A stretch of DNA of 64,000 bases from an uncultured Prevotellaceae bacterium (GTDB lineage: Bacteria > Bacteroidota > Bacteroidia > Bacteroidales > Bacteroidaceae), in the NCBI GenBank assembly GCA_902801155.1, contig CADCHG010000019.1, positions 3,443 through 67,442 on the forward strand. Direction: 5' to 3'. Position 1 is the first letter of the stretch; every line of letters starts with the position of its first letter. The notes under the pieces were generated by a model. That model was given only the letters and a program-made list of their open reading frames with translations. It did no database searches and was not told the origin of the DNA. Of this stretch, positions 52,682-63,260 are shown piece after piece. The position numbers and the translations under genes were made by a program.

Positions 52682-55216
52682 ATGCTAAAGAAGTTTATTA
52701 TTGGGGCAATCCTTATTAATTTGCTACCCCTTGGGGGAACGGGGGGCTATCTTCATGCTCAGTCTAATCTCTTGCATTACAAGAGTCCGGCAACTTATTT
52801 TGAAGAGGCTCTTCCTATTGGTAACGGCACTCAGGGTGCTATGGTTTATGGCGGTGTAGGAGAGGATAAGATTTCTCTCAACGACATCACTCTCTGGACT
52901 GGTGAACCAGATTCTACACTTTTCGTTACTCAGAATCCAGAAGATATTGAGCCAGATACTCCTGCTCTTAAGACTTTCCTTGTTGACGAGGAGGAAGAGG
53001 CTAAAGCTAAGGCAAAGGCTGATTCTCTTGCCGCTATTCAGGAGAAGCCTAAGGCAAAGCCTTTCGAGGCACTTACTGCTATTCGTGCGGCTCTCTTCAG
53101 AGAGGACTATCAGGGTGCAGAAGAACTTCAGAAAAAGGTTCAGGGACACTATTCACAGAACTATCAGCCTCTCGGCACTCTGACTATAAAGAGTCTTAAC
53201 GAGGTTCTTCCTGGCGATTATACACGCTCTCTTGACCTTACACGTGCACTTGTCACAGTAAATTGTCTGGATGAGAAGAGAGAGTATTTCGCTTCTGCTC
53301 CCGACTCTGTGATTGTCATTCGCTTGAAGTCAACGGGCGGTAAGCTCCTTAACAAGCGTCTGAGCTATAACTGTCAGTTGAAGAATACAGTCTCTACTGT
53401 CGGTAATGAGATGATTATCGATGGCTATTGCGCTTATACAAGCAAGCCTAACTATGTAGGAGGTGACAGCAGCTTCGTGTACGACGAGAAGCGCGGTATT
53501 CATTTCCGTACTATTCTCCATGTTGTAAATAGGGATGGCGAGGTAAGTGCTGAGAACAACGAACTGAAGATTAGCAACTGTTCTGAGGCTCTTATCGTGA
53601 TTGCTAATGCTACAAGCTTCAACGCCAGCGATTTGGATCCTGTAATTGACGGTCTTGACTATGAGACAATCGTAAGGTCACGTATCAGCAACGCTGTTAT
53701 CAAGTCATTCGACACTATGCTCGAAACTCACGTAAACGACTATCAGCAGTTCTATAATCGTGTGAGCATCGATCTTGGTACAACTCCTGATTCTATTACA
53801 GCAAAGCCAACCGACGTTCAGCTTCGTGAATATACAGATAGCACAATGGTAAATCCTGACCTTGAGGAGCTTTACTTCAACTATGGCCGCTATCTGCTCA
53901 TCTCTTGCTCTCGTACAAATGCTGTTCCTGCAAACCTTCAGGGCCTTTGGAATGAGTCAATACTTCCACCTTGGACTTCTGGCTATACAAGCAATATCAA
54001 CGTAGAGGAAAACTATTGGCCAGCTGAGATCTGTAATCTTCCTGAGATGCACAACTCTCTGCTCAGCTTTATTCAGAAGCTGCCTATTACCGGTGTAAAG
54101 ACTGCAGATGAATATTATGGAATAAAGGAAGGCTGGTGTCTTGGTCACAATACTGATATCTGGGCAATGACAAACCCGGTAGGCGAGGGTAGTGGCGAGC
54201 CTATGTGGGCAAACTGGAATATGGGTGGTGCTTGGATTTCCACTCACCTCTGGGATCACTATGCTTTCAGCATGAGCAAGTCATATCTCAGTCAGGTTTA
54301 TGCCACTCTCAAGGGTGCTGCTGATTTCTGTATGAACTGGCTCGTACAGCTCCCTAACACCAACTATCTCATCACAGCTCCTTCTACATCTCCTGAGAAT
54401 AGATACAAGACTCCTGCAGGCTTCGTAGGCGCTACTCTCTATGGTGGATTTGCCGACATTGCTATGATTCGCGAATGTCTTACAAACACCCGTGACGCTG
54501 CTGTTATCCTCGGTGAGGATCATGAATATATTGAGAAGATAAACAATGTGCTTAAGAACCTTCTTCCTTATCGTGTAGGCAAGAACGGAAATCTTCAGGA
54601 GTGGTTTAATGACTGGAATGATGAGGATCCACAGCATCGTCATCAGAGTCATCTCTTCGGCCTCTACCCTGGTCATCAGATCACCACAACACGTACACCT
54701 GACCTTGCTGCTGCCTGCAAGCGCACTCTTGAGATCAAGGGCGACAAGACCACAGGTTGGAGCACAGGTTGGAGAGTGAACCTTCAGGCTCGTCTTCGTG
54801 AGGCAGAGAACGCATATCATTTCTATCGCGTGCTTCTCAACTATGTTTCTCCTGATGGCTATCAGGGTCAGGATCGTCGCTCAGGTGGCGGTACATATCC
54901 TAACCTCCTCGATGCTCACGCTCCTTTCCAGATTGACGGTAACTTCGGTGGAACAGCTGGTTTGGTTGAGATGCTCGTACAGAGTGAGCTTGTAGAGCGC
55001 GACAGAGCCATGATCACCCTTATCCCAGCACTTCCTGAGGCATGGAAGGCACAAGGCTCTGTAAAGGGCATTAAATGCCGTGGTGGCTATACTATCGACT
55101 TTGAATGGAAAGACGGCGAGGTGACCTCTTATCAGCTCAACAACGTGCGTTCTGACAAGCAGACAGGTCGTGTAATTGTCATCTATGGTGATAAGAAAGA
55201 TCCTATGACAAAGTAA
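52682..55216 (+). CDS. GH95 alpha-L-fucosidase family glycoside hydrolase
   Basis: An 844-residue exported enzyme of family GH95 (alpha-1,2-L-fucosidase, also alpha-L-galactosidase). Signal peptide about 1-27 (ending LHAQS). The N-terminal motif ATYFEEALPIGNGTQGAMVYGGVGEDKISLND, the central SPENRYK with Glu near 572, and DAHAPFQIDGNFGGTAGLVEML near 744-765 are family landmarks. Odd: residues about 100-130 (VDEEEEAKAKAKADSLAAIQEKPKAKP) are a charged insertion. Part of the signal peptide (LLPLGGTGG) is coded by CTACCCCTTGGGGGAACGGG, similar to a junction-element end. Closed by a terminator at 55246. Confidence 0.92.
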   Translation: MLKKFIIGAILINLLPLGGTGGYLHAQSNLLHYKSPATYFEEALPIGNGTQGAMVYGGVGEDKISLNDITLWTGEPDSTLFVTQNPEDIEPDTPALKTFLVDEEEEAKAKAKADSLAAIQEKPKAKPFEALTAIRAALFREDYQGAEELQKKVQGHYSQNYQPLGTLTIKSLNEVLPGDYTRSLDLTRALVTVNCLDEKREYFASAPDSVIVIRLKSTGGKLLNKRLSYNCQLKNTVSTVGNEMIIDGYCAYTSKPNYVGGDSSFVYDEKRGIHFRTILHVVNRDGEVSAENNELKISNCSEALIVIANATSFNASDLDPVIDGLDYETIVRSRISNAVIKSFDTMLETHVNDYQQFYNRVSIDLGTTPDSITAKPTDVQLREYTDSTMVNPDLEELYFNYGRYLLISCSRTNAVPANLQGLWNESILPPWTSGYTSNINVEENYWPAEICNLPEMHNSLLSFIQKLPITGVKTADEYYGIKEGWCLGHNTDIWAMTNPVGEGSGEPMWANWNMGGAWISTHLWDHYAFSMSKSYLSQVYATLKGAADFCMNWLVQLPNTNYLITAPSTSPENRYKTPAGFVGATLYGGFADIAMIRECLTNTRDAAVILGEDHEYIEKINNVLKNLLPYRVGKNGNLQEWFNDWNDEDPQHRHQSHLFGLYPGHQITTTRTPDLAAACKRTLEIKGDKTTGWSTGWRVNLQARLREAENAYHFYRVLLNYVSPDGYQGQDRRSGGGTYPNLLDAHAPFQIDGNFGGTAGLVEMLVQSELVERDRAMITLIPALPEAWKAQGSVKGIKCRGGYTIDFEWKDGEVTSYQLNNVRSDKQTGRVIVIYGDKKDPMTK
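52720..52750 (+). repeat. Element-like end inside the GH95 signal peptide
   Basis: CTACCCCTTGGGGGAACGGG then GGGCTA. Reversed, it begins AGCCCCCCGTTCCCCC, like subtype C ends. No partner end is seen upstream. Confidence 0.45.
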
Positions 55217-55245
55217 AGGCCTAATTAAGCCTTCTGTTAGATAAT

Positions 55246-55289
55246 AATGCCGCTTATGGATTAACAGCCATGAGCGGCATTTTTTTATT
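55246..55289 (+). terminator. Terminator after the GH95 gene
   Basis: AATGCCGCT...AGCGGCATT with an inner TATGG/CCATG pairing, followed by a run of T. Confidence 0.85.
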
Positions 55290-55400
55290 TAACCAGAATC
55301 GTTCATATTCTCACTCAACAGGTCATATTCATACGTAATATGTCTGAAATGAGATACGCTAACACTAAAATCCTTATTGTTACCTGTTACCAACATAATA

Positions 55401-55514
55401 TTTTTTTTAGAATTAAACGCCAAACATATACACGCACCTAACAAAATGATTGGCAATACATTATCAGGTATTTTTCGCTCTGTGTATATGTTTAGCGTTT
55501 AATTCTAAAAAAAA
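55401..55514. mobile_element. Short element with 34 bp terminal inverted repeats (N5)
   Basis: Left end 55401-55434 is identical to the ends of the element at 28151-28474. The right end 55481-55514 is its reverse complement with two differences. Only 46 bases lie between. Probably a smaller copy of the same non-autonomous element. An array arm (P5) follows 60 bases later. Confidence 0.7.
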
Positions 55515-55574
55515 TCGCACTTGTAATCTCTATATTATTAATCTTGTGGCTCTTTTATGCCTTCGTTGTACCTC

Positions 55575-55640
55575 CTCATGCAGGTCCGTTTCAGGTCCGT
55601 TTCAAGTCCGTTATAGGTCCGTTGTAAGTCCGTTGATGCT
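55575..55640. repeat. Period-12 array P5 (reverse orientation, one arm)
   Basis: Five units of AGGTCCGTTTC / AAGTCCGTTAT type. On the minus strand these read GGACTTACAACGGACC as in P1, P3 and P4. Only one arm is clear; the core is missing. Confidence 0.65.
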
Positions 55641-55781
55641 CCATCGATGGAAGCGAACCTGCGAAGGCAGAAGGCACAGTTTACTGTTAAAAAACAAGAG
55701 AAGCGGATTGGAAATTTTAAGGGAAACAGATTTTTCTGATTTTGCAGACGCAGTATTCCTTTTGCCTTCAAAAACCATAAA

Positions 55782-55806
55782 AACTCCCCCTTGGGGGATT
55801 GGGAGC
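55782..55806. repeat. Single GC-rich element end after the TlpA-like gene
   Basis: AACTCCCCCTTGGGGGATTG then GGAGCT, subtype C, 26 bases beyond the stop of the leftward gene. The hairpin CCCCCTTGGGGG could end its transcript. Confidence 0.5.
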
Positions 55807-55831
55807 TTTTGAAAGAAACATTTAGAGAACT

Positions 55832-58204
55832 TTATTTCTTGCTCAGCTCATCAATCTGCTTTTTGAATCCCTCTATATTTGCATAGTGATTCAATGCAAG
55901 TTTTATCATGTTTCCTTCCTTGTCAAAAAGACGAAAGGCAGGAATACCAGTCTCTCCAATATAATTCTCCACGGCATAGAACTGTTTTCTCGGCAGATTG
56001 TAATGCACGCAATTTGGAGAGATAAGATTAAACTCCGTAATATAATATTTCCAGTTTTCCTCGTTTGTCTCTGTAGCGAGATAGAGATACACGATGTCGT
56101 AATCCTTTAGCTGATACTTTACATAAGGTGCTACCTGCTGTAAGTACGTCATGCAACCGCCACAACCTACACCCCAGACATCAAGATAAACAATCTTACC
56201 CTTATATTGCCCAACTATCTTATCGAGAATAGCCTTTCCGTCCTCAAGACCTTCAACGATAGACGCAGAGAAAATACGCTTATCTGCCTTAGCAGCCTTT
56301 TCCTTCATTTCCTTAATCGTCTCTTCGTTCATTTCGGCAACGGCCTCTTTATAAACGCTATTCTTTACATCGTTGAGAAATGCCAGTCCTTCTACGCTAA
56401 GCGGTTGCTTAGTGTTTCTGATATACTGAGCCAATGCCCTTGCCCTGTTGAAATCACGGAGGTTTTCATCTGTGTAGATAGAATCCACCACCATAATAGA
56501 TTGCTTTAGTTCTGAAGGAGCCCACTTGTTATATACATCCTTCATATCCTCACGATCACGCAGCAGATTTATTTCCTCATACGAACAATACTTCTCGTTC
56601 ATCGCATTATAGAAAGCCCTGTATGCCTCACCTCTGAGAGTATCATTTCTTGCCTCTTCCTCTTTTCTTGCCTTCCACTTGTTAAGAATATCACGATCCT
56701 TGTCACTCAGTTTCAGCATTCCCTTCTGTTCAAATGAGAAATACAGGTCAGGATAATCATTCCAGTTTTTCCTCATCTTTTGATTACCATAACTTGTAGA
56801 GAAGAAAATGTACATACCTAAATTATTCGTAAGTGAAAGAGGCATGTCAGGATTTATTGTTCCCAACTTACTTGCTTTTGCAACATACGCATCAGGCAAG
56901 TTGTAGCCAGAGACAGAATACCAAGTGCTCCATAGCGCATAACCTACTCTGAATCTGTTGGATTCTGTAACATAGTCACGATAACGCTTACTGATGTTAG
57001 GTTTTTGAGCAATAATTTCGTTAAATCTATCATTGGTCTTGTTAAATTTCTCCATACATTCATTCTCGAACTTCCTAAGAGCTTTATAACTCATTCTGTT
57101 GTGATTCTCTTCAATATAAGGAAGTTCACAAGGATTAGCCATAAGCTCATTCTGCAAACGGGCATCCTCGCCCATATAGATACAGGCATTCCTTGTCCAG
57201 TCATGAATCATAGTATAGCTCTTGCCTGGCTGAAGAACCATACGACCAGAATACATTTTGTCATTGCCCAATGACTCTTGAACGAGCACATCTGCCGTTC
57301 CAAACATAGGAATCTTAGCCGTAAACATACCCGTTTCATCAACCTTGATGTTAATGTTTGATGGAATTCCTGTTACATTATTGTATGTACGGAACAGCAG
57401 ATTAATATCCTTGTCCTTAATCTCCTTTGGGAAATCCTTTATCCAACCCACAATTGTTGCCTCTCCTTTTACGAGTTCCGTATTGTATGGAGTATTGTCT
57501 GCCATAGGATAGTCAGGCAAAGCACCATTGAATCTTGAAAGCGCTAGCTTCTGTCCGTTGATATTGAACTGACGCTTTCCGTTCTTCTCCTTGCCGATAG
57601 CAATAGTAACTTTTTCCTGACCGTCAGTCAGAACAACCTTCTTCTCGTCTCTACTCTCATACTTCCATATCTTACTGTTATACACGGCATTATCCGCATA
57701 TAGACCAAGTTGCCAGTCGCCATTCTGGTCATTACGCCAGTTTGAGTTGAAAAGATCAGTAATATCCTTTGGCTTTGAGTCTGTTATATTCCATATCTTG
57801 AATGCACGAGGATCAGGTCCCTCAGTCAAGTGAAAACGCTCCACATCAGCAGGTAATGGTTCAAAGTGCAGGGCTAAATCCGTACAGGCATTCGCAGGAT
57901 CAAATTTTTCACCTAACGAAAAATCTGATTCTCCGTCATGGGTTGCCTTACCGCTTTTTACGAGATAATGCTTGCCGTCAGGAGCTATCAGATATGATTT
58001 CTTATCAAACATGAACCAATAGTGCGGAATAGTCTCCACAGTTAAATGCACGACTGTTTCCTCGTTAGAGAAATCCACTTTCGTGACCTGCAAATTACAA
58101 GTAGAACGTCTGTCAAAGAATGACAATGGGGTTTCCCACACTTTCTGTGCCCAACCGCAAACAGCGATGAGCAACAACACTAAAGAAATAATTGTTTTCT
58201 TCAT
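55832..58204 (-). CDS. Secreted thioredoxin-like (TlpA/ResA-type) protein with large N-terminal region
   Basis: A 790-residue exported protein. Signal peptide 1-19 (ending CGWAQ). About 600 residues without a family I recognise follow, starting with a beta-rich part (about 20-260) and a DUF4369-like stretch (EATIVGWIKDFPKEIKDKDINLLFRTYNN). The C-terminal thioredoxin fold (about 655-790) has the redox motif WGVGCGGC with Cys 681 and 684, and the cis-Pro loop TGIPAFRLF. A periplasmic or surface thiol-disulfide role is likely. Promoter about 155 bases upstream (58359-58366). It points away from the CAZyme genes around it. Confidence 0.85.
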   Translation of the reverse strand: MKKTIISLVLLLIAVCGWAQKVWETPLSFFDRRSTCNLQVTKVDFSNEETVVHLTVETIPHYWFMFDKKSYLIAPDGKHYLVKSGKATHDGESDFSLGEKFDPANACTDLALHFEPLPADVERFHLTEGPDPRAFKIWNITDSKPKDITDLFNSNWRNDQNGDWQLGLYADNAVYNSKIWKYESRDEKKVVLTDGQEKVTIAIGKEKNGKRQFNINGQKLALSRFNGALPDYPMADNTPYNTELVKGEATIVGWIKDFPKEIKDKDINLLFRTYNNVTGIPSNINIKVDETGMFTAKIPMFGTADVLVQESLGNDKMYSGRMVLQPGKSYTMIHDWTRNACIYMGEDARLQNELMANPCELPYIEENHNRMSYKALRKFENECMEKFNKTNDRFNEIIAQKPNISKRYRDYVTESNRFRVGYALWSTWYSVSGYNLPDAYVAKASKLGTINPDMPLSLTNNLGMYIFFSTSYGNQKMRKNWNDYPDLYFSFEQKGMLKLSDKDRDILNKWKARKEEEARNDTLRGEAYRAFYNAMNEKYCSYEEINLLRDREDMKDVYNKWAPSELKQSIMVVDSIYTDENLRDFNRARALAQYIRNTKQPLSVEGLAFLNDVKNSVYKEAVAEMNEETIKEMKEKAAKADKRIFSASIVEGLEDGKAILDKIVGQYKGKIVYLDVWGVGCGGCMTYLQQVAPYVKYQLKDYDIVYLYLATETNEENWKYYITEFNLISPNCVHYNLPRKQFYAVENYIGETGIPAFRLFDKEGNMIKLALNHYANIEGFKKQIDELSKK

Positions 58205-58358
58205 AAAATCAGTTTTTGTCTGTACTTAGGTTAAAAATGTCGTTTTATCAACTTCCTATACTATTAATGACGCAATCTTCAATAAATAGATTTATAGTTT
58301 AGATAGTTTTTTATAATCTCAATTTTTTCGATAGTTTGCGTAATCTGTATATCGATTG

Positions 58359-58366
58359 CAAAGGTA
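58359..58366 (-). promoter_or_regulatory. -7 box of the TlpA-like gene
   Basis: TACCTTTG on the minus strand, about 155 bases before the start at 58204. Confidence 0.5.
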
Positions 58367-58515
58367 ATTATATTTTTTCAAATTCGCAAGAAACTGCATT
58401 GTTTTTTGCAATTTTTTTTGACACCCCCTTTCGTTTATCATCATCTAACTCCCCTCAAAAAACACATCACTAAATCATATCCTGTTCCTGTTTTTTCGAT
58501 GTAGGATAGTAGCAT

Positions 58516-58556
58516 CTCCAATCCAACTCCAATCCAAGTCCAATCGGGAATTGGAA
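58516..58556. repeat. Short period-11 array CTCCAATCCAA
   Basis: Two exact CTCCAATCCAA units and a third, GTCCAATC, followed by GGGAATTGGAAATC, which is partly complementary. Small relative of the period-12 arrays in form, not in sequence. Confidence 0.5.
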
Positions 58557-58679
58557 ATCTATTGTCTTTGCAATGGATTCGCATAGGTGATTCTTATTGA
58601 CAAATCCGATTCCGTGGGAAAACAGACGAAAACTACAAATTTTAACTAATTTTTTATACTTTGTATAAATTTATTTTAG

Positions 58680-58687
58680 TAAATTTG
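58680..58687 (+). promoter_or_regulatory. -7 box of the GH5 gene
   Basis: TAAATTTG followed by CACCTG, about 65 bases before the ATG. Confidence 0.6.
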
Positions 58688-58750
58688 CACCTGATTTGAC
58701 TAACTGTAATATAAAAAACTCAACTTAAACAATAACTAAAACAAGAATAA

Positions 58751-60700
58751 ATGATTAGAATTTTACACGGAACTTGGAGGCTCTCGCTATTGGCTCTCCT
58801 TTTGACTGTTTCTAACGAAACGATGGCGTGGCGCGGAATGCGTATGCCTGAACTGTTCGTAAAAGGCCGTTACCTCATGGCTAAGGATATGAACGGTAAT
58901 GATAGTATTGTCAATCTGCATGGCTTCGGACAGACTTATTCCCCTTATTTCAACGGCTATGCGTGGTGTAAGAATCCTGATGGCTCTGTGAACTGGGGCA
59001 AGACAAAGGATGCTGCTGCCTGCGTGAAATGGAATAAGGAGCAAATCAGTAAGATGCTTGATGCGGGTTGGAAGGTGAACTGGATGCGTCTGCACATGGA
59101 CCCTGCATGGAGCAATAACGAGACAAAGGTCAGGCAATGGGAGAATGCTAATCCTGGTAAATATTACAGCGAGAACCTTATCCTGGCTTTCGACATGAAT
59201 CTCTTCAAGAAATATCTTGACCAGATATTCATTCCTATGGCTGAATATGCCATTGAGAACGGTATCTATGTGGTAATGCGCCCACCTGGAGTATGCCCCG
59301 AGAATCTTGCCATCGGCGATGAGTATCAGGAGTATCTCATAAAGGTGTGGACTTACGTTTGCAACCATGAGAAGCTGAAGAACAACCCATACGTTATGTT
59401 CGAGCTTGCAAATGAGCCTGTGAATATGAAGGGTGACGACGGGCAATATACTCATTGGAATGAAAGTTCTCAGAAGAACTGCACCAAGTATTTCCAGAAG
59501 ATTGTTGACGAGATTCGTGCCATAGGTTGCAATAACATTCTGTGGGTACCGGGTCTTTGCTGGCAGCAGAACTATCAGGGCTATGTGAAGTATCCTGTTG
59601 TAGATAGTGAGGATGGACTTGGCATAGGCTATGCCGTGCATTGCTATCCAGGATGGTATGGCTCTGACTCAGAGGTAGCTTCTGTTGAGCAGAAGGTGGA
59701 AACATCTGGAGCCGGCTATGTGGAGTTCAACAACGGTTGGACTAACAGTATCTCGGGCGTGGCAGCAAAGTCGCCTATCCTTGTTACGGAGATGGACTGG
59801 GCACCTAAGAAATACGACAGTTCGTGGGGTAAGGCAACAACCGGCATAGAGGGAGGTGTAGGCTTTGGTGCAAACTTCCGATTCATCATGGATAAGACAG
59901 GAAACGTTAGTTGGATGCTCTTTACGGATGCTGACAAACTTGCGAAATATGATGACAGCAAGCCAGACGGCAAAACCTTCTACACCGACCCAGAGGCTTG
60001 TGTACGTCCTATTTACCGTTGGTATAAGCAGTATGCAGAGATTCCGAACTACTCTTCATACTCTCCGGAGCGTGAGCAGCATATTCTGGATTCTATTCAG
60101 CAGGTGAGGGATGCTATTGCCAGCATTCCTTGGTATTACCCAAATGATGAGGACAAGTTTGATCCGAATATCTGGGAGAAGGGTTCAGTAACAACAAACG
60201 AAGACGGTACATTCACGTTGAGAGTAGGTCAATACGGTTTTGGAGGATTCCAGTTTACGGGAGGTCGAGATTTCTCAAAATTCAGGTATCTTGTATTAAA
60301 CCTTGCGGAAGCTCCATCGTCAAATAATTGGTCATTGCGCCTATTCGATAGTAGCGAATATTTCAGTACCGCTTGTGAGAATAGTGTCAATAAGAAGATG
60401 CGTGTTGTGGTAGATCTTCAGAAAGCGAAGAAAACCAATGGTGTAAAACTGGATGTCTCTCATATCTATATCCTCGGACTTTGGGATTATGGAAACTCTC
60501 CTATAAAGATCAAGAACATCTATGTAACCAACAATGCCGACTATTCACCAGAAACGACAGGAATCGAGGATTTGCAAATTACAAGTTCCGAATTACCTGT
60601 TTATGACAACCGCTTCTACAACCTCAACGGACAACGTGTCCTTGAGCCGCAGAAGGGTCAGATATACATCTGGAATGGAAAGAAGATAATTAAAAATTAA
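58751..60700 (+). CDS. GH5 family glycoside hydrolase (cellulase/mannanase type) with C-terminal domain
   Basis: A 649-residue secreted enzyme. Signal peptide about 1-26. The GH5 barrel spans about 45-440, with acid/base E222 in FELANEP and nucleophile E347 in LVTEMDW; HGFGQTYSPYFNGYAW and WMRLHMDPAW support the family. Residues about 470-600 are a beta-sandwich resembling a carbohydrate-binding module (FTLRVGQYGFGGFQFTGGRDFSKFRYLVLNL). The tail FYNLNGQRVLEPQKGQIYIWNGKKIIKN resembles the C-terminal segment common in Prevotella secreted proteins, perhaps a type IX secretion signal (inference). The exact substrate cannot be told. A GC-rich element follows. Confidence 0.88.
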   Translation: MIRILHGTWRLSLLALLLTVSNETMAWRGMRMPELFVKGRYLMAKDMNGNDSIVNLHGFGQTYSPYFNGYAWCKNPDGSVNWGKTKDAAACVKWNKEQISKMLDAGWKVNWMRLHMDPAWSNNETKVRQWENANPGKYYSENLILAFDMNLFKKYLDQIFIPMAEYAIENGIYVVMRPPGVCPENLAIGDEYQEYLIKVWTYVCNHEKLKNNPYVMFELANEPVNMKGDDGQYTHWNESSQKNCTKYFQKIVDEIRAIGCNNILWVPGLCWQQNYQGYVKYPVVDSEDGLGIGYAVHCYPGWYGSDSEVASVEQKVETSGAGYVEFNNGWTNSISGVAAKSPILVTEMDWAPKKYDSSWGKATTGIEGGVGFGANFRFIMDKTGNVSWMLFTDADKLAKYDDSKPDGKTFYTDPEACVRPIYRWYKQYAEIPNYSSYSPEREQHILDSIQQVRDAIASIPWYYPNDEDKFDPNIWEKGSVTTNEDGTFTLRVGQYGFGGFQFTGGRDFSKFRYLVLNLAEAPSSNNWSLRLFDSSEYFSTACENSVNKKMRVVVDLQKAKKTNGVKLDVSHIYILGLWDYGNSPIKIKNIYVTNNADYSPETTGIEDLQITSSELPVYDNRFYNLNGQRVLEPQKGQIYIWNGKKIIKN

Positions 60701-60716
60701 TAATTAACAATTAACA

Positions 60717-60925
60717 TGCCTATCGCACTCCGGCTCCCTCCCGAGGGAGGGAAGTCTGATGTTGATAACATCGGAGTATGTGTCGGCCGGAAGGCTAAAA
60801 CTAAATGAACAATTAAAAATCAACAAATAACAATTAACAAGCCTATCCCTCTATAGCGATAAAGCTAACTTCCTCCTTGCCCCTTATGGGGAAAGGATGC
60901 CCATAGGGCAGGAAAGGGGCTGTAG
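60717..60925. repeat. GC-rich junction element, GH5-GH10
   Basis: Left end GCCTATCGCACTCCGGCTCC with hairpin CTCCCTCCCGAGGGAGG. Right end (about 60866-60922, subtype B) ends ...GGGCAGGAAAGGGGCT, with hairpins GCCCATAGGGC and CCCCTTATGGGG. The motif TAGCGATAAAGCTAAC (60853-60868) is the reversed internal motif of other copies. A part near 60769-60785 (CGGAGTATGTGTCGGC) is the complement of a stretch in the argH element. Confidence 0.7.
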
Positions 60926-60960
60926 GGTATGAGGGAAGGCCTCTATTTTAAAAAACATCT

Positions 60961-63073
<2,113 letters not shown>

Positions 63074-63102
63074 GAAAAGTTTTTTCTAGCGTTTTAATAT
63101 AT

Positions 63103-63137
63103 AGTCCCGGATTACTACGGTAGTCTGGGACTTTTTT
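63103..63137 (+). terminator. Terminator after the GH10-esterase gene
   Basis: AGTCCCGGATTACTAC...TAGTCTGGGACT with small mismatches, followed by six T. Confidence 0.8.
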
Positions 63138-63194
63138 ATTGGAATTGCATTGGTAATCCTTATTATCAAATCCGACTCTGCGGAGAGATCTGAC

Positions 63195-63226
63195 AAAAAA
63201 AGAGCATTCTCGTTTGGAGAATGCTC
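63195..63226 (-). terminator. Terminator of the last gene
   Basis: On the minus strand GAGCATTCTCCAAACGAGAATGCTC, a 10-pair stem, is followed by seven T. Confidence 0.85.
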
Positions 63227-63260
63227 AATATTATGATGATGGTTTGTGTCAGTTACATGC

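Larger units (their letters stand above)
58205..58679. other. Divergent spacer between TlpA-like and GH5 genes
   Basis: No gene. It holds the promoter of the leftward gene (58359-58366), a short array CTCCAATCCAACTCCAATCC with a related GGAATTGGAA part (58516-58556), and a stretch near 58580-58620 similar to 63150-63190. Confidence 0.55.

Noticed and set aside
55450..55812. Rightward 120-codon frame
   Set aside because: It crosses the 34 bp TIR, the P5 array and a GC-rich end, all repeats; not a gene.
58787..59641. Leftward 284-codon frame opposite the GH5 gene
   Set aside because: Long only because of the biased codon use of the GH5 gene on the other strand; the sequence matches no fold that I know and has no start context.
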